From: Neisseria sp. Marseille-Q5346
GTDB taxonomy: Bacteria > Pseudomonadota > Gammaproteobacteria > Burkholderiales > Neisseriaceae
Assembly: GCF_946902045.1 (NCBI RefSeq)
Contig: NZ_OX336253.1
Coordinates: forward strand, 2,108,001 to 2,172,000
Direction of reading: 5' to 3'
DNA length: 64,000 nt
Of this stretch, positions 17,529 to 26,004 are shown piece by piece. A program made the translations under genes and the position numbers. Numbering within the stretch: the stretch's first letter is position 1; every line of letters begins with the position of its first letter. The notes under the pieces are model-generated. The model was not told where the DNA came from. It did not search any database and was given only the letters and a program-made list of their open reading frames with translations.

Positions 17529-18449
17529 ATGTTGAAATTCATCATCAAACGGATATGTGCTTCCATCCCGACCATGCTGGTGTTGATTACCGTATCTTTT
17601 TTCCTGATGCGGCTTGCACCGGGTAGCCCGTTCACAGGTGAACGCAATTTGCCGCCTGCGGTCATGGCCAACATTGAAGCCAAATACCACCTCAATGATC
17701 CGATGTACCTCCAATATTTCCACTACCTCAAGCAGTTGGCTCAGGGGGATTTGGGGCCGTCGTTCAAATATAAAGATTTCAGCGTTAATGAGTTGCTTGC
17801 CCAATCCCTGCCGGTATCGGCAGAACTTGGCTTCTACGCCTTTTTGATTGCCGCTATCTTCGGCATGTTTATCGGCATTATCGCCGCCTTAAAACAAAAC
17901 AGCTGGCTGGATTATGCGCTGATGAGCGGCGCGATGACCGGTATCGTCGTTCCCAGTTTTGTGATGGCGCCGGTATTGGTGCTGGTGTTTGCCGTCAGAC
18001 TGCAATGGCTGCCTGCGGGCGGTTGGAACGATGGCGCACTGATGAACTTGATTTTGCCCGTCGTTACTTTGTCCATCGGTTATGTATCCAGTATCGCGCG
18101 GATTACGCGCGGCGCGATGATTGAAGTATTGAACAGCCCTTTTATCCGCACGGCACGCGCCAAAGGCCTGCCCATGAGCCGCATCATCCTGCGCCATGCG
18201 CTGCGTCCCGCCATGCTGCCGATTGTTTCTTTCTTAGGCCCTGCATTCGTCGGCATCATCACCGGCTCCATTGTGATTGAAAACGTGTTCGGTATTCCCG
18301 GCGTCGGACAATTATTTGTCAACGGCGCACTCAACCGCGACTACGGCATGATTTTGGGTTTGACGATTTTGGTCGGCATTATGACCATTTTGTTCAACGC
18401 CATCCTCGATATTCTGTATGCCATTATTGACCCGAAAATCCGTTATTAA
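17529..18449 (+). CDS. oppB: Oligopeptide ABC transporter permease OppB
   Basis: This 306-residue inner membrane permease has a first helix beginning LKFIIKRICASIPTML, the conserved APGSPF region, five further helices and the EAA coupling loop (RITRGAMIEVLNSPFIRTARAKG) that contacts the ATPase. It pairs with OppC to form the peptide channel. The ATG at 17529 is chosen because AGGA lies 10 bases before it and it gives the usual OppB N-terminus; an ATG at 17505 adds eight unrelated residues. It is followed by a compact DUS hairpin and then oppC. Confidence 0.95.
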   Translation: MLKFIIKRICASIPTMLVLITVSFFLMRLAPGSPFTGERNLPPAVMANIEAKYHLNDPMYLQYFHYLKQLAQGDLGPSFKYKDFSVNELLAQSLPVSAELGFYAFLIAAIFGMFIGIIAALKQNSWLDYALMSGAMTGIVVPSFVMAPVLVLVFAVRLQWLPAGGWNDGALMNLILPVVTLSIGYVSSIARITRGAMIEVLNSPFIRTARAKGLPMSRIILRHALRPAMLPIVSFLGPAFVGIITGSIVIENVFGIPGVGQLFVNGALNRDYGMILGLTILVGIMTILFNAILDILYAIIDPKIRY

Positions 18450-18463
18450 TCCCATTTGCGCAA

Positions 18464-18490
18464 AGGCCGTCTGAAACGTTCAGACGGCCT
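18464..18490. terminator. Tight inverted AG-DUS pair between oppB and oppC
   Basis: AGGCCGTCTGAA and TTCAGACGGCCT are separated by only 3 bases, giving a very stable hairpin without a T-run. Inside an operon it may act in mRNA stability rather than termination. Confidence 0.6.
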
Positions 18491-18521
18491 GAAGAAAGAA
18501 TAAAAAGCGAGAGAGAACATT

Positions 18522-19430
18522 ATGTTATTCAAAAAGAAGCAGACTCAGGCCCTCGCAGAGGCAGCAGAATACGCCCAAGTACACGGCAAAAGCCTGTGGA
18601 GCGACGCATGGCGGCGTTTTAAACAGAACAAAGCGGCGGTGTACAGCATTATCATCCTGTTGCTGATCAGTATTTTTGTGATTGTGGCACCATGGATTGT
18701 CCGCTACACCTACGACTTTACCGACTGGGACAATATGCAGATTCCGCCGTCCTTTTCTACCCATCACTATCTGGGTACGGATTTGCTCGGTCGTGATTTG
18801 CTGTCGCGTGCGGCAACCGGCGGACGTATTTCCTTGCTGGTCGGTGTGGCCGGCGCATTGGTGGCCGTTGTCATCGGTACGCTTTATGGCGCGATTGCCG
18901 GCTTTATCGGCGGTAAGCTCGATTCGCTGATGATGCGCTTTTTGGAAATTTTGAACGCGTTTCCGTTTATGTTTTTCGTGATTCTGCTGACCACATTCTT
19001 CGGCCGCAACCTGCTTTTGATTTTTGCCGCCGTGGGTTTGGTGTCTTGGCTGGACGTGGCGCGTATCGTGCGCGGTCAAACCTTGAGCTTGAAGCATAAA
19101 GAGTTTGTCGAAGCAGCGCGTGTGAGCGGTGTGGCGAAACGTAAAATCGTAACGCGCCACATTATTCCGAATGTTTTAGGCGTGGTGATGGTGTATGCCT
19201 CTTTGCTGGTGCCGGGCATGATTATGTTTGAATCCTTCTTGAGCTTCTTGGGCTTGGGCGTGCAAGAGCCGATGACCAGTTGGGGTTCGATGTTGCAAGA
19301 AGGCGCGATTTCGATGGAGGCCGCACCATGGCAGCTGCTCGTGCCGAGTTTCTTCTTGGTAACCACTTTGTTCTGTTTCAACTTTATCGGCGACGGCCTG
19401 CGCGATGCGCTCGACCCGAAAGACCGCTAA
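18522..19430 (+). CDS. oppC: Oligopeptide ABC transporter permease OppC
   Basis: This 302-residue permease starts with a cytosolic stretch (KSLWSDAWRRFKQNKAAV), then a first transmembrane helix, a periplasmic loop ending in HHYLGTDLLGRDLLSR (OppC family signature) and five more helices. The EAA loop reads LKHKEFVEAARVSG. It forms the heterodimeric channel with OppB. The downstream ATPase starts 24 bases later with an AAAGGAT site, so the two are co-transcribed. Confidence 0.96.
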   Translation: MLFKKKQTQALAEAAEYAQVHGKSLWSDAWRRFKQNKAAVYSIIILLLISIFVIVAPWIVRYTYDFTDWDNMQIPPSFSTHHYLGTDLLGRDLLSRAATGGRISLLVGVAGALVAVVIGTLYGAIAGFIGGKLDSLMMRFLEILNAFPFMFFVILLTTFFGRNLLLIFAAVGLVSWLDVARIVRGQTLSLKHKEFVEAARVSGVAKRKIVTRHIIPNVLGVVMVYASLLVPGMIMFESFLSFLGLGVQEPMTSWGSMLQEGAISMEAAPWQLLVPSFFLVTTLFCFNFIGDGLRDALDPKDR

Positions 19431-19454
19431 ACCGCAACCAAAAGGATAATCAAA

Positions 19455-21059
19455 ATGACAAAACAGTTACTGGTTGTAGAAAATCTGGACATCAATTTTG
19501 AATTGCATGAAAAAAACGTGCATGCCGTGCGTAATGTCAGCTTTAAAGTGGCAGAGGGCGAAACATTGGCTTTGGTCGGCGAATCCGGCTCGGGCAAATC
19601 TGTAACATCTATGTCCGTTATGCGCCTGCTGCCTGAGAAATTTGCCCGATACAGCAAAGATTCGCGCATTACTTTTGACGGCATTTCCATTTTGGATGCC
19701 GATGAGAAAACCCTGCGTGATTTGCGCGGCAATCGCATCAGCGTGATTTTCCAAGAGCCGATGACCTCGCTCAATCCGTTTATGCGTATCGGTACGCAAC
19801 TGATTGAAGCGGCGCGTGTGCACAATAAAAAGCTCGGCCGCAAAGAAGCAGGGCAGAAAGCATTGGCATTGTTGGAACGTGTGGGCATCAAAGAAGCCGA
19901 GCGCCGCATGAAACAATATCCGCACGAGTTTTCCGGCGGTCAGCTGCAACGCATTATGATTGCCATGGCGCTCATCAATGAACCTGACCTGCTGATTGCC
20001 GATGAGCCGACCACGGCTTTGGATGTGACCATTCAAGCCGAGATTCTCGATTTGCTCCATGATTTGCAACAGCAAATGGGCATGGCGATTATCTTCATTA
20101 CCCACGATTTGGGTTTGGCGGAACACTATTCCAAAACCGTCTGCGTCATGCGTAACGGCGAAATTGTCGAGCGCGGCAAAATCAAAGAAGTATTTGCCCA
20201 TCCGAAACACGAATATACCGCCGAACTCATCAATGCCGTTCCAAAAGGCATGAAAGAGCCGGAAGAAAACAACGCCGGTGTGTTAATCGATGCCGATAAT
20301 GTCAATGTTTCTTTCGTATTGAAGCAAAATTTTTTCGGCAAGCCGCTCAAAACTTTTGATGCGGTCAAAGGCATCAGCCTCAAAATTAAAGAAGGCGAAA
20401 CATTGGGCGTCGTCGGCGAGTCCGGTTCCGGCAAATCCACGCTGGGCAAAGCCGTCATGCAGATGCTGCCTTATACCGGCCATATCTCCTTTGAAGGCAA
20501 AGACCTGAAAAACTATACCGCCGAAGAAGCACGCCGTCTGAAATCGCAACGGCAAATTGTGTTCCAAGATCCGTTCGGTTCGCTTTCTCCACGCTTGACC
20601 GTTGGCGAAATTATTGGAGAAGGTTTGACGGTTCATCATCCCGAGATGACCAAAAAAGAACGTATCCAACGCGTTTTGGAAGTCATGAAGGAAGTGTCCC
20701 TGCCGCTTGATGCGCTCAACCGTTATCCGCACGAATTTTCCGGCGGCCAGCGTCAGCGTATCGCCATTGCACGCGCCGTTATCCTGCGCCCGAAATTCAT
20801 CCTTTTGGACGAGCCGACTTCTGCACTTGACCGCTCCGTACAATCCAAAGTGGTCGAACTTTTGCGCGATTTGCAGAAGAAATACGGCCTGACTTATATG
20901 TTCATCAGTCATGACCTGTCTGTCGTGCGCGCTGTCAGCGACAATGTGATTGTGATGAAGCAGGGCGAAATGGTTGAGTACGGCAGCGCGGATCAGATTT
21001 TCCACCATCCGCAAAACGACTATACCAAACGTTTGATTAACGCCGCATTTGATTTGTAG
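19455..21059 (+). CDS. oppDF: Fused oligopeptide ABC transporter ATPase (OppD-OppF)
   Basis: Two complete ATP-binding cassettes lie in one 534-residue chain. The first half has Walker A GESGSGKS (about 42-49), signature FSGGQLQR and Walker B LLIADEPTTALD; the second has GESGSGKST (about 325), FSGGQRQR and ILLDEPTSALD. Each half ends with the oligopeptide-type tail (HPKHEYTAELINAVP and HPQNDYTKRLINAAF). The tandem form replaces separate OppD and OppF, as in YejF or GsiA, and powers import of peptides through OppBC. It closes the opp locus before a DUS terminator. Confidence 0.95.
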   Translation: MTKQLLVVENLDINFELHEKNVHAVRNVSFKVAEGETLALVGESGSGKSVTSMSVMRLLPEKFARYSKDSRITFDGISILDADEKTLRDLRGNRISVIFQEPMTSLNPFMRIGTQLIEAARVHNKKLGRKEAGQKALALLERVGIKEAERRMKQYPHEFSGGQLQRIMIAMALINEPDLLIADEPTTALDVTIQAEILDLLHDLQQQMGMAIIFITHDLGLAEHYSKTVCVMRNGEIVERGKIKEVFAHPKHEYTAELINAVPKGMKEPEENNAGVLIDADNVNVSFVLKQNFFGKPLKTFDAVKGISLKIKEGETLGVVGESGSGKSTLGKAVMQMLPYTGHISFEGKDLKNYTAEEARRLKSQRQIVFQDPFGSLSPRLTVGEIIGEGLTVHHPEMTKKERIQRVLEVMKEVSLPLDALNRYPHEFSGGQRQRIAIARAVILRPKFILLDEPTSALDRSVQSKVVELLRDLQKKYGLTYMFISHDLSVVRAVSDNVIVMKQGEMVEYGSADQIFHHPQNDYTKRLINAAFDL

Positions 21060-21066
21060 AAAAGGA

Positions 21067-21100
21067 AAAGGCCGTCTGAAGTAGTTTTCAGACGGCCTTT
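21067..21100. terminator. DUS terminator after oppDF
   Basis: AAAGGCCGTCTGAA and TTCAGACGGCCTTT form a stem with a 6-base loop immediately after oppDF. Confidence 0.8.
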
Positions 21101-21154
21101 GGTTTTGTATTCGGTTATAAACAGGGAAGGGGTACTTGGATAGGTATAAAGTTT

Positions 21155-21199
21155 AAAAGGCCGTCTGAAACCGGATAGGGAAGTTTCATACAGCCTTTT
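21155..21199. terminator. Imperfect second DUS hairpin
   Basis: AAAAGGCCGTCTGAAAC pairs with GTTTCATACAGCCTTTT, in which the second arm is a mutated uptake sequence. It may be a backup terminator. Confidence 0.5.
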
Positions 21200-21249
21200 G
21201 TTTATCGATAATGTTGACCTATCAACATAAACTTAAATTTCAAAAGGAC

Positions 21250-21284
21250 AAAAATAAAAAAAGACTTGAATCAATCAAGTCTTT
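21250..21284 (-). terminator. Rho-independent terminator of tRNA-Ser
   Basis: Minus strand: AAAGACTTGA pairs with TCAAGTCTTT around a 5-base loop, followed by a long T-run (A-run 21250-21262 on the plus strand). Confidence 0.85.
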
Positions 21285-21300
21285 ATATCCTTATCAAGGA

Positions 21301-21391
<91 letters not shown>

Positions 21392-21406
21392 GTTCTTGAA
21401 GCCGTA

Positions 21407-21435
21407 ATACTAATGGAACTTACGGCCTTTGCCAA
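21407..21435 (-). promoter_or_regulatory. tRNA-Ser promoter
   Basis: Minus strand TTGGCA (21430-21435), 17-base spacer, TAGTAT (21407-21412), ending 15 bases before the mature tRNA. Spacing and position fit a sigma-70 promoter. Confidence 0.7.
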
Positions 21436-21470
21436 GAGGTATTTTAGAAAAAATATCTAGGATTCTGTTT

Positions 21471-22250
21471 TTATTTGGATTGTTCTTCACGCATGAATAC
21501 CCATTCGGCTTCGTTTGAAGCTGCTTCATTGAATGAATAGCCCTCGTAGTCGAAATTTTTGAGTATTTCAGGCTCGGTAATGCCGTGTTCTGCCGCGTAG
21601 CGCACCATCAAACCGCGTGCACGCTTGGCGTAGAAGCTGATGATTTTGTATTTGCCGTTTTTCTCATCTTTAAAAATCGGTGTAATCAGGCGTGCGTTGA
21701 GTTTTTTGGTGTTGACGGATTTGAAATATTCTTGTGAGGCGAGGTTGATTAAAACGTCGCTATCGGCCTGCTTCAGCGTTTGGTTGAGCAGGTCGGTAAT
21801 TTTATCGCCCCAAAATTCGTAGAGGTTTTTGCCGCGCGAGTTGGCAAAGGCCGTGCCCATTTCCAAGCGGTAGGGCTGCATCAAGTCGAGCGGGCGCAGT
21901 ATGCCGTATAGGCCGGAGAGCAGGCGGACGTGTTGTTGCAGGTAGTCGATTTGCTCCGGTTTGAGCGTATTGGCGGCGATGCCTTCATAGACGTCGCCGT
22001 TGAACATAAATACGGCTTGTTTGGCGTTTTCAGGGGTAAACGGCGTGTGCCATACGGCATTGCGTTCGGCGTTGAGCAGGGCGATTTTGTCGGAAACATG
22101 CATCAGCTCGGCGATTTGTTGGGGGGCAAGCTGGCGCAACTCCTGCATCAGGATTTCTGCTTCGGGCAGAAGGTCGGGCAGGGTAAAGCTGCTGACGGGG
22201 GAGGGGTCTTTTTCGTTGAGGTTTTTGGCTGGGGATAAGACAAAAAACAT
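21471..22250 (-). CDS. yaaA: Peroxide stress protein YaaA family
   Basis: This 259-residue protein belongs to the YaaA/DUF328 family; E. coli YaaA (258 residues) lowers intracellular iron and DNA damage during hydrogen peroxide stress. The family N-terminus [12 protein letters not shown] is diagnostic, as are the internal [23 protein letters not shown] block and the late [13 protein letters not shown]. The ATG at 22250 gives this start; an upstream in-frame codon at 22313 would add 21 residues with no homology. The gene stands alone, transcribed towards tRNA-Ser and divergent from ridA. Confidence 0.93.
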   Translation of the reverse strand: MFFVLSPAKNLNEKDPSPVSSFTLPDLLPEAEILMQELRQLAPQQIAELMHVSDKIALLNAERNAVWHTPFTPENAKQAVFMFNGDVYEGIAANTLKPEQIDYLQQHVRLLSGLYGILRPLDLMQPYRLEMGTAFANSRGKNLYEFWGDKITDLLNQTLKQADSDVLINLASQEYFKSVNTKKLNARLITPIFKDEKNGKYKIISFYAKRARGLMVRYAAEHGITEPEILKNFDYEGYSFNEAASNEAEWVFMREEQSK

Positions 22251-22420
22251 AATAATTTCGGCTTTGAAATGAATAATGTGTGGGATTGTAGGTTTAAAAT
22301 CGGGGAAGAACAAGACGGGCTAAACGCATTAATTGAATGCTTTTATTGAAACGTATTTCTGTTGAAAGTAAAATTCGAAGCTTCCCCCTGTTTCTGACAT
22401 TTCTACTTGAGGAGAATATC

Positions 22421-22810
22421 ATGTCTAAAACCATTATTCATACCGACAAAGCCCCTGCCGCGATTGGCGCATACAGCCAAGCAGTCCGCGCAGGCGATAC
22501 GGTTTATATGAGCGGTCAGATTCCTTTGGATCCAGCTACGATGACTGTGGTCGGCAATGGCGACTTCCGCGCCGAAGCAGTGCAAGTATTTAAAAACCTG
22601 CAAGCCGTAGCCGAAGCGGCCGGCGTTTCTTTAAACGATATCGTCAAACTCAATGCTTATTTGACGGATTTGGCCAACTTTGCCGTGTTCAATGAAGTGA
22701 TGGCTGAATTTATCGAACAACCTTTCCCTGCGCGTGCGGCGGTTGGCGTGGCCAGCCTGCCTAAAGGTGTTCAGGTTGAAGCGGAAGCAGTATTGGTTTT
22801 AAACGCATAA
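22421..22810 (+). CDS. ridA: Reactive enamine/imine deaminase RidA
   Basis: This 129-residue YjgF/YER057c/UK114 protein hydrolyses reactive 2-aminoacrylate and related imines made by PLP enzymes such as threonine dehydratase. The trimer-forming fold markers are present: [27 protein letters not shown] and the active-site Arg in [21 protein letters not shown] about 7 bases before the ATG at 22421 decides the start; the longer in-frame extension from 22337 has no ribosome site. Confidence 0.96.
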   Translation: MSKTIIHTDKAPAAIGAYSQAVRAGDTVYMSGQIPLDPATMTVVGNGDFRAEAVQVFKNLQAVAEAAGVSLNDIVKLNAYLTDLANFAVFNEVMAEFIEQPFPARAAVGVASLPKGVQVEAEAVLVLNA

Positions 22811-22816
22811 TTGATG

Positions 22817-22854
22817 TTTCAGACGGCCTGGGCTGGGCTTGAGGCCGTCTGAAA
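22817..22854. terminator. Inverted AG-DUS pair after ridA
   Basis: TTTCAGACGGCCT and AGGCCGTCTGAAA pair across a GC-rich loop between ridA and apaH. Confidence 0.6.
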
Positions 22855-22879
22855 ATAATAACAACGGAAAACAATAATA

Positions 22880-23710
22880 ATGGCACATTACGCAATCGGA
22901 GACATTCAAGGCTGTTTTGACGAGCTGACTTTGTTGCTTGCCAAAATCGGCTTTAATCATGGTACGGACACCCTTTGGCTGGTCGGCGATATTGTCAATC
23001 GCGGCCCGAAGTCCTTGGAAACCCTGGAATTTGCCAAAGAGCATGACAGCAGTGTGCAAATGGTTTTGGGCAATCATGATTTACATCTTTTGGCAGTCGG
23101 TTGCGGTGAAGGAACGCTTAAGCGCAGCGATACGGTTGAGCCGATTTTGACCCATCCCGATAGTCATGCCATGCTTGACTGGCTGCGTCATCAACCGCTT
23201 TTGGTACGCGGCGACAGGCATGTGATGGTGCATGCTGGTATTTTGCCGCAATGGTCGGTTGATAAAGCCGAAAGTCTTGCCAGAGAAGCTGAGGATGAAT
23301 TGCAAGGTAAAAAGTACAGGAAATTTTTTGGCAAAATGTACGGCAACAAGCCGACCGAGTGGACGGACGATTTGACAGGCTATGAGCGCCTACGCATGAT
23401 TATCAACGTCTTTACCCGTATGCGTGCGCTGACGTACAAAGGCGAATTGGATTACGAATATAAATCCACTCTGAAAAAAATGCCGCTTTACCTGCGCCCT
23501 TGGTTTAAAGCGCCTGATAGGCAGAATTTGGATTATATTACCGTTTTCGGACATTGGTCGTCATTGGGCTACGTTAATACCGATCAGGTTATCGCTTTGG
23601 ACACCGGCGCGTTGTGGGGTGGAGAGCTGACAGCGGTCAATTTGGATACCAATGAAGTGATACAGGTACCGTCCTTGGGCGGATTGGATTGGAAAACGGC
23701 ATTGAAATAG
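22880..23710 (+). CDS. apaH: Symmetrical bis(5'-nucleosyl)-tetraphosphatase
   Basis: This enzyme hydrolyses Ap4A to two ADP and can remove Np4 caps from RNA. The 276-residue protein has the metallophosphoesterase motifs in order: GDIQGCFDEL (residues about 7-16), GDIVNRGP, GNHDLH, and later His ligands in HAGI and GHW. The length equals that of E. coli ApaH (280). It is preceded by ridA with a DUS hairpin between and ends at a perfect DUS terminator. Confidence 0.97.
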   Translation: MAHYAIGDIQGCFDELTLLLAKIGFNHGTDTLWLVGDIVNRGPKSLETLEFAKEHDSSVQMVLGNHDLHLLAVGCGEGTLKRSDTVEPILTHPDSHAMLDWLRHQPLLVRGDRHVMVHAGILPQWSVDKAESLAREAEDELQGKKYRKFFGKMYGNKPTEWTDDLTGYERLRMIINVFTRMRALTYKGELDYEYKSTLKKMPLYLRPWFKAPDRQNLDYITVFGHWSSLGYVNTDQVIALDTGALWGGELTAVNLDTNEVIQVPSLGGLDWKTALK

Positions 23711-23720
23711 TTTGAATAAG

Positions 23721-23758
23721 ATAAAAGGCCGTCTGAAATGTTTCAGACGGCCTTTTAT
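23721..23758. terminator. Bidirectional DUS terminator between apaH and FAD oxidase
   Basis: ATAAAAGGCCGTCTGAAA and TTTCAGACGGCCTTTTAT form an 18 bp perfect stem with a 2-base loop, serving two convergent genes. Confidence 0.88.
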
Positions 23759-23763
23759 ATTGG

Positions 23764-25137
23764 TTAATCCAAAGAAGGCAGGAGTTTGTCCGGATTCATA
23801 ATGCCATAAGGGTCAAGCTGATTTTTGATGGCATGCATCAGAACGAGTTCAGCCTGCGTACGCACTCGGGGCAGCCAATGTTTTTTAATAATGCCTACGC
23901 CGTGTTCGGCAGCAATCGTGCCGTGGCAGGCAAGGATGTTTTCATAAACAATGGTATTGACGGCGTCTTCGTATTGGTAGGCTTCGTTGCTCAATACGTT
24001 GGGCAGGAATGTATTATAATGTAGGCTGCCGTCGCCTAAATGTCCGAAGCAGACAATTTGTATGCCGGGAAAACGGGTTTCCAGGTCAGGGGCGCATTGG
24101 CGGATAAAGGCGGCCACTTGGGCGATAGGGACGGCGATGTCGTGTTTGATGCTGGTACCGAGTTTGCGTTGGGAGGCGGAAATATTTTCACGCAAGGTCC
24201 ATAAGTCGGAGCGCTCTTGCTCGGATTGCGCCAAGATACTGTTTTCCCATCCGTTTTGATAGAGAAATTCGGCAAGCTTTTCATCCAGTCCGGCATCAGG
24301 AACGGAATCTGCGAGTTCAATTAAAATATGCCATTCCGCATCGGCAGGCTTTTTGAGTTGGCTGAATTCCGAAGATAAATCGAGGGCAAAGCGGCTGATC
24401 AGCTCGAAGCTGGTCAAGCGCTCGGCAAAATGGCCTTGTACCGCAGTCAAAAGCGAGACGGCGGATTCAATATCGTCTAAACTTACCCATGCTGTCGCTT
24501 TGGTTTTGGGCTGGGCAAAGAGTTTGAGTGTGGCGGCGGTAATAATGCCCAATGTTCCTTCGCTGCCGATAAAAAGATGGCGCAAATCGTAGCCGGTCGT
24601 GTTTTTGTGCAGGGGCTGAAGGTGGGAAACCAGTTCGCCGTTTGGTAAAACGACTTCCAAACCCAATACCAAATCACGCATGCTGCCGTAGCGCAAGACA
24701 TTCAAACCGCCGGCATTACAGGCGATATTGCCGCCGATTTGGCAAGAGCCTTCGCTGGCAAGGCTGAGCGGAAACAGTCGTCCGGCTTCGGCTGCCGCCT
24801 TTTGAGCATTTTGCAAAATCACGCCAGCTTCAACCGTCATGCTGTTGTCGGCAAGGTTGATATCGCGGATGCGGTTTAGCTTGGAGAGGTTGAGCAGTAC
24901 GCCCTCGGTGGTTACCGTTGCGCCGCATAATCCGGTATTGCCACCTTGCGGGGTGACACGGATGCGGTTTTCAAAACAGAAACGCATGATTTTCTGCACG
25001 CTTTCGACAGAGTTCGGCTGTAAGACAATATCCGGAGAAGAAGTAAAACGGCGGCGTTGGTCGTTTAACAAGGCCGGAGTGGCTTCGATGATTTCAGAGG
25101 CAGAAAGAAACGTTGCAAAACGGTCGTGAAGGTGCAT
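23764..25137 (-). CDS. FAD-linked 2-hydroxyacid oxidase/dehydrogenase (GlcD/D2HGDH type)
   Basis: This 457-residue flavoprotein has a PCMH-type FAD domain (residues about 35-215; VTPQGGNTGLCGATV, then ACNAGGLNVLRYGSMRD and IGSEGTLGIIT) and a C-terminal FAD-oxidase C domain with GHLGDGSLHYN and AAEHGVGIIKK, the His/Glu metal and substrate site of D-lactate, glycolate GlcD and D-2-hydroxyglutarate dehydrogenases. Members pass electrons to quinone or an electron transfer flavoprotein. The substrate cannot be assigned from sequence; no glcE/glcF genes are adjacent. It ends at the terminator shared with apaH. Confidence 0.88.
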   Translation of the reverse strand: MHLHDRFATFLSASEIIEATPALLNDQRRRFTSSPDIVLQPNSVESVQKIMRFCFENRIRVTPQGGNTGLCGATVTTEGVLLNLSKLNRIRDINLADNSMTVEAGVILQNAQKAAAEAGRLFPLSLASEGSCQIGGNIACNAGGLNVLRYGSMRDLVLGLEVVLPNGELVSHLQPLHKNTTGYDLRHLFIGSEGTLGIITAATLKLFAQPKTKATAWVSLDDIESAVSLLTAVQGHFAERLTSFELISRFALDLSSEFSQLKKPADAEWHILIELADSVPDAGLDEKLAEFLYQNGWENSILAQSEQERSDLWTLRENISASQRKLGTSIKHDIAVPIAQVAAFIRQCAPDLETRFPGIQIVCFGHLGDGSLHYNTFLPNVLSNEAYQYEDAVNTIVYENILACHGTIAAEHGVGIIKKHWLPRVRTQAELVLMHAIKNQLDPYGIMNPDKLLPSLD

Positions 25138-25180
25138 GGCAGTCAGGCGGAAAAGTCGGGAAGGGGAGTGTGAGGAATGT

Positions 25181-25217
25181 AAAAAAGCAGGATACGCAAT
25201 GGTATCCTGCTTTTCTT
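25181..25217. terminator. Rho-independent terminator after the repeat lipoprotein
   Basis: GCAGGATAC (25187-25195) and GTATCCTGC (25202-25210) form a 9 bp stem; the minus strand has a six-T tail (25181-25186) and the plus strand TTTTCTT. It terminates the lipoprotein gene. Confidence 0.85.
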
Positions 25218-25232
25218 ATATTCAAAAGAATA

Positions 25233-25496
25233 TTATTTAGCAGCTTCAGAAGCAGCAGAAGCAGCGGCTTCAGTAGCAGATGCAGCAGCTTCAGTAGCAG
25301 AAGCAGCAGCTTCAGTAGCTTCGGTAGCAGCAGAAGCGGCAGCTTCAGTAGCAGATGCAGCAGCTTCAGTAGCAGATGCAGCGGCTTCGGAAGCAGCAGA
25401 AGCGGCAGAAGCAGCAGTTTCAGCAGCTTTATCAGCACCGCCACAAGCGGCCAAAGCTAAAGACAACAAAGCAGCAGCGAACAGAGATTTTTTCAT
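25233..25496 (-). CDS. Small Ala/Glu heptad-repeat lipoprotein
   Basis: The 87-residue precursor has a short lipoprotein signal (KKSLFAAALLSLALAAC, Cys18), so a mature chain of about 70 residues would be lipid-anchored. After GGADKAAET the whole protein is a near-perfect heptad repeat of ATEAAAS units with one slipped copy, predicted to form a long alpha-helix. It ends in EAAK with a C-terminal lysine. It has no proline, unlike the AAEAP repeats of the neisserial H.8/Lip antigen. Size, helix and terminal Lys resemble Braun lipoprotein, but homology is not evident. Function is unknown. Its own promoter region and strong terminator suggest a monocistronic, abundant product. Confidence 0.85.
   Translation of the reverse strand: MKKSLFAAALLSLALAACGGADKAAETAASAASAASEAAASATEAAASATEAAASAATEATEAAASATEAAASATEAAASAASEAAK
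25236..25430. repeat. 21-base imperfect tandem repeat within the lipoprotein gene
   Basis: The unit GCAGCTTCAGTAGCAGATGCA and close variants repeat about eight times. Because 21 is a multiple of three, gain or loss of units would change protein length without a frameshift. Confidence 0.85.
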
Positions 25497-26004
25497 TTTT
25501 AAGAACCTTTTTTAAATCGATTTAAACTAAAAATAGCCGTCAGACGGCCTATACAGTAGAAATTCATTGCTGAATTTTTCAATATTATGCCCCACGGGAT
25601 AGGTCAATGCAACGTTGCGTAACCGTTTGCCGGCTAAAATCAATACGAAAATAGTGAAAATAATGTAAATCATATTGGCGCGCGAAAAATCATCTAAAAA
25701 TATTCATTATTAATGAAGATTTTAAAAATACATTGTATTCAATGAGTTGTGTATTTTTATTTGTTATTGGTTTTAAGGGTTTGGAATGTTTTTGCTTTGA
25801 GGAAGTTTTTTGTAATCTAATCACTTTGTGTTGTGAAAAAGCAACTTTTGCGTATTGAAATCATTTGATTTTGCTTTTTTATATAGGCTTTTATCTTTTT
25901 GTTGTATTTGCACAAGGTATTTATTAAAGCAAGCCGATTGTTTGGTTGCGACTATGATAGAATAACCGTAGCGCAACTTTTAAATATTGATTAAGGACGG
26001 CATG
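25497..26004. other. AT-rich gap between the lipoprotein gene and slyD
   Basis: This 508-base region is strongly AT-rich. It holds the leader of the divergent lipoprotein gene with a DUS-like palindrome (near 25537-25551), and a possible promoter for slyD near 25955-25970 (TAGAAT as -10, weak -35). No ORF with a ribosome site and no recognised RNA gene was found. Confidence 0.5.

Noticed and set aside
25094..25460. Leu/Lys-rich and Ser-rich open frames over the 21-base repeats in other frames
   Set aside because: They arise because a repeat with no stop in one frame often has none in others; only the minus-strand frame with lipobox, ribosome site and terminator is convincing.
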